A stretch of 64,000 bases of DNA from Agarophyton chilense (taxonomy: Eukaryota; Rhodophyta; Florideophyceae; Gracilariales; Gracilariaceae). The stretch spans positions 3,658,001 to 3,722,000 of the forward strand of contig JARGXX010000068.1 in assembly GCA_030374765.1 (NCBI GenBank), written 5' to 3'. The notes beneath the pieces were generated by a model that saw only the letters and a list, made by a program, of their open reading frames with translations, searched no databases and was not told where the DNA came from. Of this stretch, positions 8,956 through 20,110 are shown in pieces. A program made the translations under genes and the position numbers. How positions within the stretch are numbered: the first letter of the stretch is position 1; the number at the start of each line of letters is the position of its first letter.

Positions 8956-11900
8956 TGTGAGATAGTTCCAAAGATCACATTTGTACCCAGCGTTTGAGCG
9001 TCACATGTGAGTGTACCACGCGTACGCACGGAATCACCGGTTGGCTGTAGGTAAAGTGGGCGGTGACTGCCATCAGGCACGGTCAGGAACGTGCGGAGGA
9101 GAAGGACGGCTTGGAAACCTGCAGTGGAACTGTTCGGAAGAGCCGCTGATCTGCAGACGACGAAGGCGAAAAGCTAGGCATGCTTATTGTTTACTGCCAA
9201 GGGTGGTGGCCGAGCTCGGGCAATTGCGGGCCCCGAAGCTCAGGCCCTACTGTAAAGCCTACCATAGTTTATCTTAAAAAAAACAATTACTAAAGCTGCA
9301 CCAGTGTTCATCCAAATGTACCAGTGCCGCTATTACATCATCCGTTCTGCAATGGTGCGTTTCTTCTCCCTCCATACTTCACATTTCCAGCCCCTGCATC
9401 TCTGTTCGGGTTAAAAGCAGCCCCACGTGGGCAGGTGGCCGTCAACAGCATTGTCCACACCACCATCCGTTCGGTACGCCATTTCCGCTCATCCGCACAG
9501 TTCCGCCAATATACTGTAGTGAATCCAGAGAGAGTGTTTAGTGTGTAGACGCGAGAATCATGCTCGAAACGCTTGTATCCAAGTGACATGAGCAGTTTTT
9601 GGAAACAGGGGTTATAATAGTTTGCGGCTGAGTTTCATCCGTATTGGTTGCTTACGAGTCGTCCGTGCATGCTCAATTCCTTTAGTGTTCCATATAAATT
9701 GGACATTTGGTTGACGTCCACAGGTCAGTTATGCTAATATGGCTCACGAAGGTAAGCCAAATTTATATCAAAATGATCCAGGAGTAGGTTAATTTTGGTG
9801 TGCAGGACTAGGAAAATGCGATGTGTTGTCCGATCAGCAGGATATTTTATGGTATGTCGCGGATAGTAGTGAAGGTCTGGATTCATCAGATCGTCTTTGA
9901 GATTTCAACAGGCTTTTTCTTGAACGATGTTTCCTTCTGACGAATTTTTATACGAATGAAGCATCATAAGAAGGATATTCGCTCCAAGTGCTCCTTCAAC
10001 GTCTTGTCGAAGTCATTAAATGCTGTCTTGCTGGTCAATTATGTGAGGTTTTTGTTCGCGACCTATTTTAAATTGGTCAGTGTCTGGTTTTCTGCTATTT
10101 TTCTGGAAGATAATTGTTGGCATGGTGTTGATGCGGATTATCGTGAGCATTGAATGAGTATAGGAAAAATTCGTTTTAACTGATTGATGATTGTGTTGGC
10201 AGGATCCGCTTTTGAGTTGTAGGGACGGAAACAATGCGCTTGTACTTGTTGACAAGTGTGGTTGCGAAGGTTAAGGGTGAAGATTTGTTTCAATGATGTT
10301 GCATACATGTATCGTGCTGTTTTGGGGCGGGCTTCGAGCTTTTTGTTGTTGCGTAGACAGACAGGAACTGTGCCTAGCTGGACGAAAGTGAATATTCTTT
10401 TAAGTGTGAGGATGTTTTTGTGCCATATTTGGTATGGCGATCTGTCCGTGGTCGCATGGTGCAGAAGTTTGTATTTTAATCTTGTATATCTTGCGGCATG
10501 CTCCCGATAATCATCATCGAGGCCAGCTGTTCGTAACAGTTCTCTGACAGAGTCCATAATGGTTCTGTTGAAGCGTTCTGCTATTTTCGCATTCTGGATG
10601 CACCTGAGTTCGACCGATCGAAATACTGCGAAGTCGCGATACGGCATTCATAAGCTATTTATTGGGCTATACTCGATTCCGAGAAGGTATGAGAAGAATT
10701 ACTTCATGGAAAGATTGAGACAGGAGAAATTTAATTAGGAAGTACTTTATTTACTGTACAAAGTAAGTTTGTCGTATAGTGGCGGAAGGGCTGATCTTTG
10801 AGGTGTCCGATACACTACGCTGACCTTGTAGGTGATGGGTGCGAAGAATCATCGGCCACGTAGCTCCTGGCGAGCTACTATCCAGGTGTTGTCAGCCACG
10901 TGTAGTGTTGACATGTACCTTCTGGTTGAGTAATTGTTAGTGATAGTAATTGTAATTATGTGTATTTTAGTACAATAATTGAGTGGCCACCTGGCACTGT
11001 AGCCAGTATTAGCCAGGTCTCTGACACTAGGTCAGAGACCGTGCCTTGCTGGCACCTCCCTGGTGATCTGGAGAGTGCAGTCCACTACATATAGGGAACT
11101 GTACCTCCCCCATCCTAGTCTGATATAGACAGGCACCACTTGGGTCACGACTATACCATTTGGTTTATTGTTTCTCATCTACCACACAGGCTTTCCCGCT
11201 CGTCGACGCCTACCATAGTTTACCTACACGGTATAGGCTAGTCGCCCCGCCGTTTGCCCCTGCGGGTTTTCACGGTGCCCTGTTACCATCGAGGTTTACT
11301 ACGTCTACCTTCTAAGGTTGAGCGTCAACACGCTCCCTACGGTTGAGCGTCACTACGCTCCCGAAACAAGGCAGTAGCATACCCTAGAGGTGATTGTACG
11401 ACAAAGGTGCCATCACCAAATATTTTATTTGGCATTATTTAGATAATTAGGTAGTGGCACGCCACGTGTATGCCTTACTGTACAGTACTTGCTTTGCCTC
11501 TTGGCACAATAAAGGGCACAAGGACCAGGTGAGGACGGCGAAGGACAACCAACAACCACCAACCAACCAAAACACCATCTTGGTGAGTCCTAGAAATTTT
11601 AAAGTGGTTTACCACAAAAACGCACCTATAGTATCAGTTCTTAACCGTTCTGAGATATAGCTCTTGTTCCGAGGATACCATCTACTGTTGCGCGTTTACC
11701 GCCCTTTTTCGACAGCTTTCTGTGTGTATGTGTGTGTTGTTTTCTCCACTGTCACCTGGCTATTTGTGTTGTCACAAGGGTTGTCGAGCAGGTCTCGTGT
11801 GCATTACGTACCGCCGCATCTGGACATCTGCCTCGTGAATACACGTATTTACTCATTTTTCAGGCACACCTGGCTGCTTTCCGCACTCCTCTTATCTAAG

Positions 11901-12605
11901 AACCGTCACTCGCAAGGTGACACCCGCTCTTTGCAGTTATTTCTGTGGATATTCACTGCACCGAGACCTCTACACTCTTCAGTGGAATACCACAGCTATG
12001 TTGTTTTCTTGCGGCTGGTGTGGTATTTGTAAGTGATGTCAGATATGTTTGTTGTAGATGTAGCCGTACATTTTGCTAGAGATGTCTTATTTGGCTTTAT
12101 CACTGCAAACGTCGTGGAACGGGTGACCCATGTGTGTGCGGATGTTGTGAAGGGTATCATCGATGTGCTGTGGGATGTCTTTGCGGTCCTGGAGGATGTG
12201 TGCTATTACAAACTTGCTGGTAGCTCAAACGATGAAGAGAATGTGGCTATGACTTTATGTGGATGCAGATTTTATGGGTCCACATGTGTCTAAGCTTACA
12301 TAAGCTCCGGTAGGATACTGATTGTGCTTGTGCTTATGTGAGGCGTATTGGCGTTTGGCTTGGGCATACGCGCTGCATTTGAAACGTATATCGGCAAGTA
12401 ACGTGATGGGCATATTGTATACCTGTCGTTGCCTGGCTGCGAGAGCCAGTTTGTGCGGATGAGCATAAGTGAGTCGGATCATCTAGATGTGCAGAGCCAG
12501 TTGAATTTTTGCTTGGTGTTGGCATATTTTCGGATGGGCGAGAGTGCAGAACAACTTTGTGTCGTTCTGTGGAGATGTATGATTTGAGAGCGGCTGGTGA
12601 TTGTG
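8956..12605 (-). mobile_element. Ty1/copia retrotransposon fossil, copy 1
   Basis: A minus-strand copia-type element. The left end is a terminal repeat of about 553 bp (8956-9508, TGTGAGATAG to TTCCGCCA). Moving right (toward its 5' side) come reverse-transcriptase pieces (LGYKRFEHDSRVYTL; family: LGF.R...D.CVY), the C-terminal integrase part (IAERFNRTIMDSVRELL, 10647-10138), and the integrase N-terminal and core region (KCSAYAQAKRQ, then AYVSLDTCGPIKS, 12482-12040). About 1.4 kb of unrelated sequence (10.66-12.04 kb) is inserted in the integrase. The element is broken with many breaks. The same family recurs at 61337-64000, clearly diverged, so both insertions are old. Confidence 0.75.
10660..12040. 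mobile_element. LTR-bearing insertion inside copia copy 1
   Basis: About 1.4 kb that separates two parts of the copia integrase and is absent from the second copia copy. The part from about 10906 (TGTTGACATG) to about 11574 (CCAAAACA) looks like an LTR: TG...CA ends, a promoter-like ACATATAGGG, and a polyadenylation signal CACAATAAAGGGCAC near 11505. No matching second LTR or coding part was identified, and no clear target duplication. Boundaries are approximate. It could be a fragment of another LTR element. Confidence 0.4.
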
Positions 12606-12639
12606 CCATGTGGCTGTCGTAGGCCGCATAATCTGTAGA

Positions 12640-12730
12640 TTAAGGAACTACCTTTCTCCGTTTTCTTCGTGCTCGTCGTCGTCGTTGGTGCTATCTACGG
12701 TTGTGTTCACTGTTTTTCTGTTTGGCAAAC
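12640..12730. repeat. Dispersed repeat shared with 30375-30465
   Basis: About 90 bp that align with 30375-30465, sharing GGAACTACCT, TCGTCGTCGTCGTT, GTGCTATCTACG and TTCTGTTTG. Both copies lie directly before AT-rich sequence with DNA transposon relics. The parent element is not identified. Confidence 0.65.
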
Positions 12731-13129
12731 TATGAAATACAGTTTGATTCAGCTACGAAGTAGTGTAACATTTTTAATTATCAACTAAAACTGCCTTAAA
12801 TGAAACACTACTACAAATGAGAAAAAATGAGCAATTATTGCTCATTTTTAAAAAACCTTGAGGCACACAGAAGTTGCAGAAACCATTAAAAGATCGAAAA
12901 AAGATTTCAAAAATTTACGAAGGGCCGACGCTCATGCAATTGAAAAATGCCATAGGCCAAGAAAACTGCCGACTGTTGTCAAAAGACGTAAATTTTGAGA
13001 AACTAGACTCATGGAAGAAACCGTTTCGAAGACTAAAAATTTTCTACAACAAATCTATTAATTGTTTATCACTGGACGAGCACTAAATGTTGAAAATCAA
13101 TTTTCGTACTGTTAGATGGTCAGATCTTT

Positions 13130-13420
13130 TTTTGACAAGTGGTACAAAGCGGTGCTTGTTGAATGGGGAGTAGAACAATATACATGAAAAGAAGCTCGGT
13201 AGAAAAAAGATTTTTATCCCGATGAAAAGAAAGTTTGACTTAGACAGTCTGGGTCAAACTGGTTGTTATTGGTATAAAGACGGTTCGGAAACTTTTATTT
13301 TATAAGAATGAGGGAGTTAAGCGTTTTAGTCTGGGATTTGTTCGTTATGAGCAATCAGAGATATTGATTTTATTTTAATGGTATAGTCCCGTTTCATACG
13401 CCCGCAGTCTCGAATGTAAA
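13130..13420 (+). pseudogene. Second Tc1/mariner transposase relic
   Basis: The plus strand encodes, across a frameshift, PDEKK then FDLDSLGQTGCYWYKDGSE, which matches the catalytic-core block of Tc1/mariner transposases (FSDEKKFNLDGPDGxxYYWHD). Weak N-terminal resemblance may extend left to about 12870. In-frame stops follow (after SETFIL). No terminal repeats were found. It is not a copy of the element at 1234-2538; the core residues differ. Family assignment rests on this one block. Confidence 0.45.
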
Positions 13421-14424
13421 ATGCACTCGTAATATACGAAATGTAATAATAAAATTTCTATGGAGCATACAAAGATCATGAAAATATATTTGTTACGTCT
13501 GCCAGCAATCGCCCACGATAAAAGATGGAAATTTAAGCAGAACAACGGCCCAATTGATTTGTTTGCTTTACTAAGTGGTTTTGTCCTGTATATACTTCAA
13601 AAGTGTTATTAATATGGTTCGGCTAGTCGTTACTCTTATGTTCAACACCCTAAATACTCTCTTTAGTTTATTGGAAAAAAAGACTGCATATCGCCGTACG
13701 AAAATGCTCTTCAAAAAATAAGTTGAAAAATTATATTGTGGCAGAGTGCGCAACAATGTCTGGAGGTGTTTAAAAACATTTTCACAGGCATGATGCGTCT
13801 TTTTGTTGCTATGTTAGCTACCAATGACACAGGAACGATTTTTGGATGCGTTTAAACACACCACATTAGTGTTTGTTGTTGTACTCCTATGATTTAGGAC
13901 TAAATTGTAAATGTTGGTTTATATATTGTTCCAAAGCTTTAAAATCTCTTGACTTTGTTGTTGTAGTACGTTTTGATTTGCTTTTGCTAGCGTAGTCAGA
14001 GACACGACGAAAGAAGAGCCCGACTTCTCCGTCGTGATATCGATCGTCGAACCGGGGTAGTGAAATCAAGGAGATGTAATGCTTTTTCTATGAGGATGGT
14101 TTTTTTTGTCCCCTCTCAAATAAAGAGATTTATAGAACGGCAAACCGGCTGAAATACCAATATAGGTCAGAGGCAATGTATGCGTGTGTAACTCGCGAGC
14201 ATCTAGTATGTAGCGAGTGCAAGATAGTACGTAAATACTTGAGGATCGTACGAGCGAATCACTAAAGAGCTGTCCATATGGACAGAATGAAAGGATACAC
14301 TAACTGCCAAATAGAGAGCCCTTTAGAGAAAACTTTTGTATATTGCCTAACAAATTTTCAGACCAAACCAGCTCTTTGACAGCTGAACCCACATTGAACA
14401 GCCGAGATAGTAGGACATCACGAT

Positions 14425-15600
14425 GTGACCGTCGTTTTGCGTTTCAAACCACGTAAAATCAGGAGCACCTTGACAAGTCTCATGAAAGCCATTCAGAGAG
14501 AAACAAAGGAACCAAAGCGTCTCATATTTTCCGTTGAAAGGGCCTTTTGGACATTGTACAACTTCAGTGGCCCTCTTCGCAGGATCGCGCGCCGAGCGTT
14601 TCGAGAAAGGCAATCATTTTGGGAAGTGAATCACAGTCTCTCTGATGGCATATTCAGGTCGTTCTATCGGGTTTCTAGAACCTGTTTCAAGCGCCTTTTA
14701 CCATTCCTTCGTGCATTTTTATCCAAATACAACGAAGAAGAATATCAAGAATAAGTGAAAGAGCATCTCAAAGGTAGAGCGATAGAAGCTTCTACAAAAC
14801 TTGGGGCCTTTCGTCTCTTAATTTCTGGAGCTAGTACCGAGATGTTATGCTCACACATGGATTAGCATCATCCACTGTCTGTAGCATTTTCGACAAATTT
14901 CTTAGTGCTTTTTACAACTTCTTATAGTTTGTGGGGTCTTTCTTAAGAAAAAGACACCAAAACTTATCGGAGAAAGGGCCTCGAATTTTTCCATATTTCG
15001 CGAGGCTATTAATTCTCTTCCCGTTTGGGTCGCGGACTTAGATAAAACTTTATTTTTTGTGCAGAAACCGACGAAAAATAGTAATGATCAGAAAACTTAC
15101 ACCAGGAAAGGCGAGTTTGAAGTTCTCGTGCAGGTGCTTTTTGACGCAAAGTATCTGTTTATTGCGTCATCCGCAGTCTGTGTGGGATCTACAGTTGACT
15201 GCATGGCTCTCGCTAACTAGAAAAATGGAAGATTTCTGGAACAGGAAGGTCTTCCTAAGGACTTCTGGGTAGCTGGAGATGAGACGCATGGGTGCAAGAA
15301 CTACATAGTTACTCCAATTCCGCAATGGCTAGAAGATATCAAGACTGCTTCAACTTTTGCCTTTTCTCCCATCGAGTACATGTGGATCAGGCTTTTAGAA
15401 GGCTAAAAAGGCAACGAGGTATTCTGTGGCGAATTCTTAAGTATGATCTGCAAAAGGCTTTAGTAATTGTGAACACTGCGAAGAGGCTCCATAGCTACTG
15501 CATCAATTCTGGTGATTCTGGTGATGTTTCGTGCTCTGCTGTAGGGTTATTGAGTCTGAAGCCCATGTATGTTTGGAGAGATGGCTTGCTTAGTCATCCA
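14425..15600 (+). pseudogene. PIF/Harbinger transposase relic
   Basis: Plus-strand pieces in several frames give the order of a Harbinger (DDE_Tnp_4) transposase: IFRSFYRVSRTCFKRLLPFL (family: FRMSRexFexLL) near 14650-14720; FDAKYLFIASSAVCVGSTVD near 15140-15190 (family: DAxxRFxxVxxxxPGSxHDS); FWVAGDETHGCKNYIVTP near 15265-15310 (family: GDxGYPLxxxLLTP); and RVHVDQAFRRLKRQRGILW near 15365-15420 (family: RVxVExAFGxLKxRWxIL). Frameshifts and an in-frame stop separate them, so the gene is dead. Terminal repeats were not located. It differs from the Harbinger split by element A. Confidence 0.65.
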
Positions 15601-16491
15601 ATGGGTATGAATTTTATTTTGATCCGTTGGAACACGACAACCTCACTGGCGACAGTTGCCTTTTGGAAGTTTGTTTGGGTTTTTCTGACAACTATTCGAA
15701 CACACGAGTTAAGCTTTGTAGCAAAAATGAGAAGCTTAAGTTTGCGCGTCCTTATTTGCGGTAAACCGGTACCCGGGACCATCTCATGCACCATTTTTTC
15801 TTTGATTTGTCTTATGCTTGCCCACGCTCTTGACCGTCATTCTCATTTTGTTCTCAATCACACTCGAACAGAGAATCACCCCTCTTTCCCTCATTACTGA
15901 GGAGATTCCTGAGCTTTAAACAAATAAGAACGCACCTTTCACCTTCTGCTACTCTCCGCATATAACGACCCTACCGCTAGCGCCTTTAACGCTTAAGATG
16001 CAACAATAGAAGAAGTTCGGATATTAGATTGGCATCAAAAAGGTGCTTTCATTTGTGTGCCATTGGTGAGTTGGCTTTCGCACTCCTGGCGAACACGAAC
16101 AGATTGCAACGTCCGCCGAGTCCTAGTCTCATTTGGTCGTCCACGTATGTTGTAGCGATGCTGAGTTTGAGCCAAACTTGAACATAACATTTGCAAGTCG
16201 TAAAAAAGAAGGTTAGAATTCGAAGGACAATTTGTTAGAATCGGGAGATTCCGTTCGTAACTTGCCTCGTAGTTCCACACGTTCATGTTGCAAACCTAGC
16301 AGACGAAGGCAAAGGAGGTTGATAAAGATATTTGGAGAGATGATGTGTTGAAATAAACCGCGTGATGGAAGCAAGAATTGACCAAGATTAGAACAGAAAT
16401 AACCACCTGCTGGCGCCTATTGCTGGTTTTCTGAGGTATAAGCAACGGTGGAGTTAGACAAGGGGCGAAAATTGTTGAGAGAATTTGAACG
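15600..16491. other. Unassigned AT-rich stretch
   Basis: No gene recognised. The first 300 bp may be the 3' tail of the Harbinger relic; open frames here have no family resemblance. Confidence 0.35.
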
Positions 16492-16812
16492 TTACTTGGA
16501 GATTTGATTGAGCGTTTGAATGCTTCTGTCTATCAGGGTTCTTGTTCGCATTCTCATTTTGAAGCCTCTTACGGTGCTTTGAATTGTTTCCAAGATACTT
16601 TCCACTATTTCTGAGGCTTTTGGGGGGGAATTGGCGATGATGTGTATATAGAACGAATTACATGCTTGCATGAGTTGAAAGAGGGGCGTATTCTGTTCTC
16701 CAATGCTGTGCTGGAATTGGCGAAATGGCTGCTCATCCAGCGGAACGGGGAGGAGAAAAATGGTTGTTGAGGGATGATGAAAGTGGCTATTTCGCTGCTC
16801 AAGTGTAGCCAT
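16492..16812 (-). CDS. Small hypothetical protein (106 aa)
   Basis: An unrecognised 106-residue frame starting MATLEQRNSHFHHPS. Residues 35-80 are rich in Gln, Ser and Ile with helix-forming spacing (FQLMQACNSFYIHII, then EIVESILETIQSTVRGF), and the C-terminus is basic. No signal peptide, membrane helix or known motif is visible. Its ATG faces the unrelated gene at 17112 across 300 bp, a layout like the divergent pair at 5.6-6.0 kb. It may be a real small gene; chance cannot be excluded. Confidence 0.3.
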   Translation of the reverse strand: MATLEQRNSHFHHPSTTIFLLPVPLDEQPFRQFQHSIGEQNTPLFQLMQACNSFYIHIIANSPPKASEIVESILETIQSTVRGFKMRMRTRTLIDRSIQTLNQISK

Positions 16813-17111
16813 TATATTCTAGAATTTTATTTATTCTGAAGGACTCTTTATCGGACTCGTTTTTAGGCTTTGCCTCCCCGAAAACGACTTCGTTGACCAG
16901 TTGAATATTCCAAGGCACATATTTACAAGTTTTAGTGGGGTGTGAAACGAGTTAGACGTGTAGATTGACATTGAATATGAAGGAAGAAGCATCACTGCGC
17001 TTGCATGATGAGTATAGGGCATCAAGCGAGTGTATTGCGTCTTCGCTTCAGTTTGACGGCATTTCGCGCACTGTTTTCATGTTTTAGCTTGTTATTCAAG
17101 CCAAGGGCGGC

Positions 17112-17606
17112 ATGAAATCGGCCAACGAGCTTACCAGAGAAGAAATTTGGCTCCAAAAGAGCGTTCAATTAGCAGACTTGCTTTTGTTTGCATTTGAAGC
17201 CAAGCCCATGAACCGTCCGCCGTTGGAGGTGTTCATCGGCGATTCCATCGAGCGTAAAGTGAGCGTACATCTTCTACCATTACAATCAAGCGCCTCGGAG
17301 GTTGGCACGCTTCAGTTGAAGTTCCACACTCAGTCTTACTTCGTGAAGGATCTCAAATACATGAACGCTGTCGATCATGACATGGTTATGAATGCTTTTC
17401 CCAACGATAACTTTGTATCTTTGATGTTCGACATATACGACGGACGATTCCAAGGTGTACAGATGACCATCGGCGGTTCAGTGAACTCATTGTACAAGAT
17501 GCGTGTAAATAATTGTGTCATGTGGGGTGGATATGACTCTGCCGTTCGTTCTTTTTTTGAGCGCTCTGTGCAAGCAATCGTACAAAGGTTGAGCAGAAAC
17601 AATTGA
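17112..17606 (+). CDS. Hypothetical protein (164 aa)
   Basis: An intronless, unbroken 164-residue frame beginning MKSANELTREEIWLQKSVQ. The composition is that of a folded globular protein: alternating strands in the middle (VSVHLLPLQ, TLQLKFHTQSYFV, VSLMFDIYDGRFQGVQMTIGG) and helices at both ends (QLADLLLFAFEA, AVRSFFERSVQAIVQRL). I do not recognise the family. It lies between transposon relics and just 80 bp before a truncated gypsy element, so the 3' flank has been disturbed, but the frame itself shows no damage. A host gene is more likely than a transposon part. Confidence 0.5.
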   Translation: MKSANELTREEIWLQKSVQLADLLLFAFEAKPMNRPPLEVFIGDSIERKVSVHLLPLQSSASEVGTLQLKFHTQSYFVKDLKYMNAVDHDMVMNAFPNDNFVSLMFDIYDGRFQGVQMTIGGSVNSLYKMRVNNCVMWGGYDSAVRSFFERSVQAIVQRLSRNN

Positions 17607-17689
17607 CACAACCTGTACATTGGCGAAATGAAACGTGATCGACCATCAACGTTCCGAGAGCACATATATCATTCGGCATGTTTTTTTCC

Positions 17690-19195
17690 AGCGACACTTG
17701 CGTTGGCCTACCGGTTCTGCTAACGGTGCCTTCGCAGCTCAGGTTTTATCCCAATGAGTAGCCGCGTTCGGAACCATGAAATGGTTAGTCACGGACCAGG
17801 GCAGCCACTTCATGAATACTGTTCACACAGAGATGGTGAAGAAATTCCGTACCAGGAAGCACTTTACTACTGCCTACAGCCCGTGGGCGAACGGTACAGT
17901 TGAGAGGGTGAACAGGGAAGTACTCAGGACTTGCAAAGCCTTGCAGTCTGAGTGGCGTCTAGCTGCGCAAGATTGGCCATCAATCGTTGAGTGCATTCAG
18001 AGTATTCTGAACTCGGCACCGCTGAAGCGCCTGGGCCCGAGTCGGCCAGGTGTTCTACGTACGCCTTTGGAAGTGTTTACGGCCAACAAGCCGTCGAGAC
18101 CATTGATGTCCGCACTACCTATGCAGAAGTACCCACGCGCATGCAGTGATGATGAAGTGCATCTGCGCCAAGTCATGGAGATTGACAAACTGCAGGCTAC
18201 GCTGGATGGTATGCACAAGGACGTTGCTGAGAGATGCACAGCTGCACGAGCTCGCAATATCCTCAAGCACAATGCGAAGACACATGTTGTTCCAGCTAAC
18301 TTCCGGGCTGGAGATCTAGTCTTAGTGCGCAGGGCTCAACAGAGTAAGGGACACAAACTTCGTTTTGTTTGGCGAGGTCCCCGGCGCATAACGGGTGTTA
18401 TCAGTCGATTGGTGTTCGAAGTTCAAAGCTTAGTTGATCACAAGCTGGAAACCGTGCACGCTCGTCGCTTGATCTGGTATAGGGCTGATCGGGAAGGTGA
18501 AGACCTGAACCCCGCTTTAGTCGCCCATGCAGAGCACACCGAGACGGTGTACCAGGATGTCAAGAACATCTGTGGTATTCGCTCAAAGGAAGGAGTCTTC
18601 GAGCTACTCGTGGAATGGGAAGGACTCCCTGACTCAGTGGATCAGACCTGGGAGCCCATGCAGCAGTTGACTGAGGACGTGCCGGACACGTTGATGAATT
18701 ACCTCAAGTCTCCCCGCAAGCGCTCACTCAAGGACAAAGCCCTTGAGGTGTTGAATGACTCCTAGGATCTGGAACCGATCCGAACTCATGGGGCTGTGTA
18801 GCACATATGCGGATCCGCCTTATGATACGGAATGAATCTTTCATTGGTGTACCACCGTCAGCCTACGTACTCTTAAGCCTGAACGGGCTAGAACGAATAG
18901 TGCTGACAAGCTCCACGGAGTTCCCGCGGAATCCGGGAAAGGGCAAGTTCGTGTCACCGAGGAAGTGTGCGAGAAGAAGAGGAGAAGGAGCAATTCACGT
19001 ACTACGCGTAAGCTCACCTCCTCTGCTTGTTTTTGTCCTGAACGGCCGAGTTAAGCTCATCATTGTGTATAAATACCCCAGCTATTGGGGTCCAATAAAG
19101 ACACAGCGATCACGACTACACAAACAACAACTCTATTGCCAACCACCTCATCCTCCTTTACCCAAACTCAGACTCAGTTCCCTAAAGTTACTACA
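17690..19195 (+). mobile_element. Ty3/gypsy chromovirus, 3' part (element D)
   Basis: The 3' portion of a gypsy element. Coding parts are the integrase core end (LVTDQGSHFMNTV; AYSPWANGTVERVNREV), the integrase C-terminal domain (FRAGDLVLVRR, LRFVWRGPRRI), and a chromodomain (ELLVEWEGLPDSVDQTWEPM), running as one open stretch at 17776-18765. A 401-bp terminal repeat follows (18795-19195, TGTGTAGCAC to ACTACA), with TATAAATA at 19068 and AATAAA at 19094. It is a truncated, broken element. The integrase and chromodomain sequence is unlike elements A, B and C, so it is a separate lineage. Age cannot be estimated, as only one LTR is present. Confidence 0.85.
18795..19195 (+). repeat. 3' LTR of element D
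   Basis: Bounded by TG and CA, 30 bp after the end of the chromodomain frame. TATAAATA and AATAAA 26 bp apart give promoter and polyadenylation signals of the LTR. No partner LTR lies in the window, so the borders rest on TG...CA and position. Confidence 0.6.
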
Positions 19196-19412
19196 TAATG
19201 CCATTTAGTGGAGAAATGCACGAGCGTGGTTCGCCATAAGAAAAGCTGGATTGATTAAAACATCTAAGACTGCTTCAAGGATGACTGCGTCTTGTTTTGG
19301 CCGGATTTGGGGGGCGTTCTTTCATGGGTTGGAGTCAAAATAAAACGATTTCATACATCAAACCTCCCCCCCTCTGCTTGCATACGTAGTCCATATTTAA
19401 GAGTCACCCCGG

Positions 19413-20110
19413 CTTTATGTGTCTGTTCACATCAAACCGGAACGTACAAATATGGTTGAGTATTTTGGTGTTAAGCTTTCCCGATTCACTTTCACTAGTA
19501 ATGGATGATTACAGAGCTAAGAAAACCACTACGTTTGCCCGCCTATTGTCTACGGCGATGTTTTTAGTACGGGACCTATGACTGCGCGCGAGTGGAAGAG
19601 TGTGCAGGCCATGACCACGAAACTGGGCAAGGGTATGCTCACCGAGGCTACTACCATCCTGAACTGGTCTTTAACGAGAAAGGATATTTCTCGTGAAGAG
19701 AAAGCTCATCAACTTTCCCTTGATCTGCGTGAGGAGGCGTAGGACCTGGAGCAGGCTGGTTGCAAGAGCATTCTGGTTGATGATCCGGCTCTGCGTAAAT
19801 ACTACCTCTCAATAATGAGAACTAGAATAAATATCTGCGCTAGACCTTGCCCTCGTTCCGTCTCACTACGTCTGTTGTGCTCCCATTCACTCAGCTAGTG
19901 ACCCATCTGTGCTACCTTGACCTCTAAGATATTCTTTAGATCATTTAGCAGATGGATGCGGACGTTTTCACTATTGAGAACTCCCGTTCGAGCGATGAAA
20001 TGCTTCTTTCTTTGCTCATATGCAGCTATTCGCGCGATATTTGGCCTGCAGTTTATGAAATTCACTCCCCGGTTGTTCTAAAAACTGACATGATTGCTCC
20101 TCGTATCCAA
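19413..20110 (+). pseudogene. metE: Cobalamin-independent methionine synthase pseudogene
   Basis: A decayed fragment of metE, which methylates homocysteine to methionine with methyl-tetrahydrofolate. From 19434 to 19796 one frame reads KPERTNMVEYFGVKLSRFTF (family: EPERxDMVEYFGExLxGFAF), then PPIVYGDVFSTGPMT, KGMLTEATTILNWSL, EEAxDLEQAGCKSILVDDPALR, with in-frame stops at the family NGW tryptophan, a few codons later (SY region), and between EEA and DLEQAG. After a frame change, THLCYLDL and [20 protein letters not shown] (19952 onward) and YEIHSPVV follow, all in family order. Roughly 220 of about 765 residues are represented, from the catalytic C-terminal half; the N-terminal half is absent. 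No intact copy is in the window. Confidence 0.85.

Noticed and set aside
9011-9277. 88-codon plus-strand frame and the 83-codon minus-strand frame near 9338-9589
   Set aside because: They lie in the copia LTR or straddle its border; the only real signal is the reverse-transcriptase piece in the minus frame, already counted with the element.
11664-12293. Plus-strand frames of 122 and 86 codons
   Set aside because: Their composition is not protein-like and the second is antisense to copia integrase.
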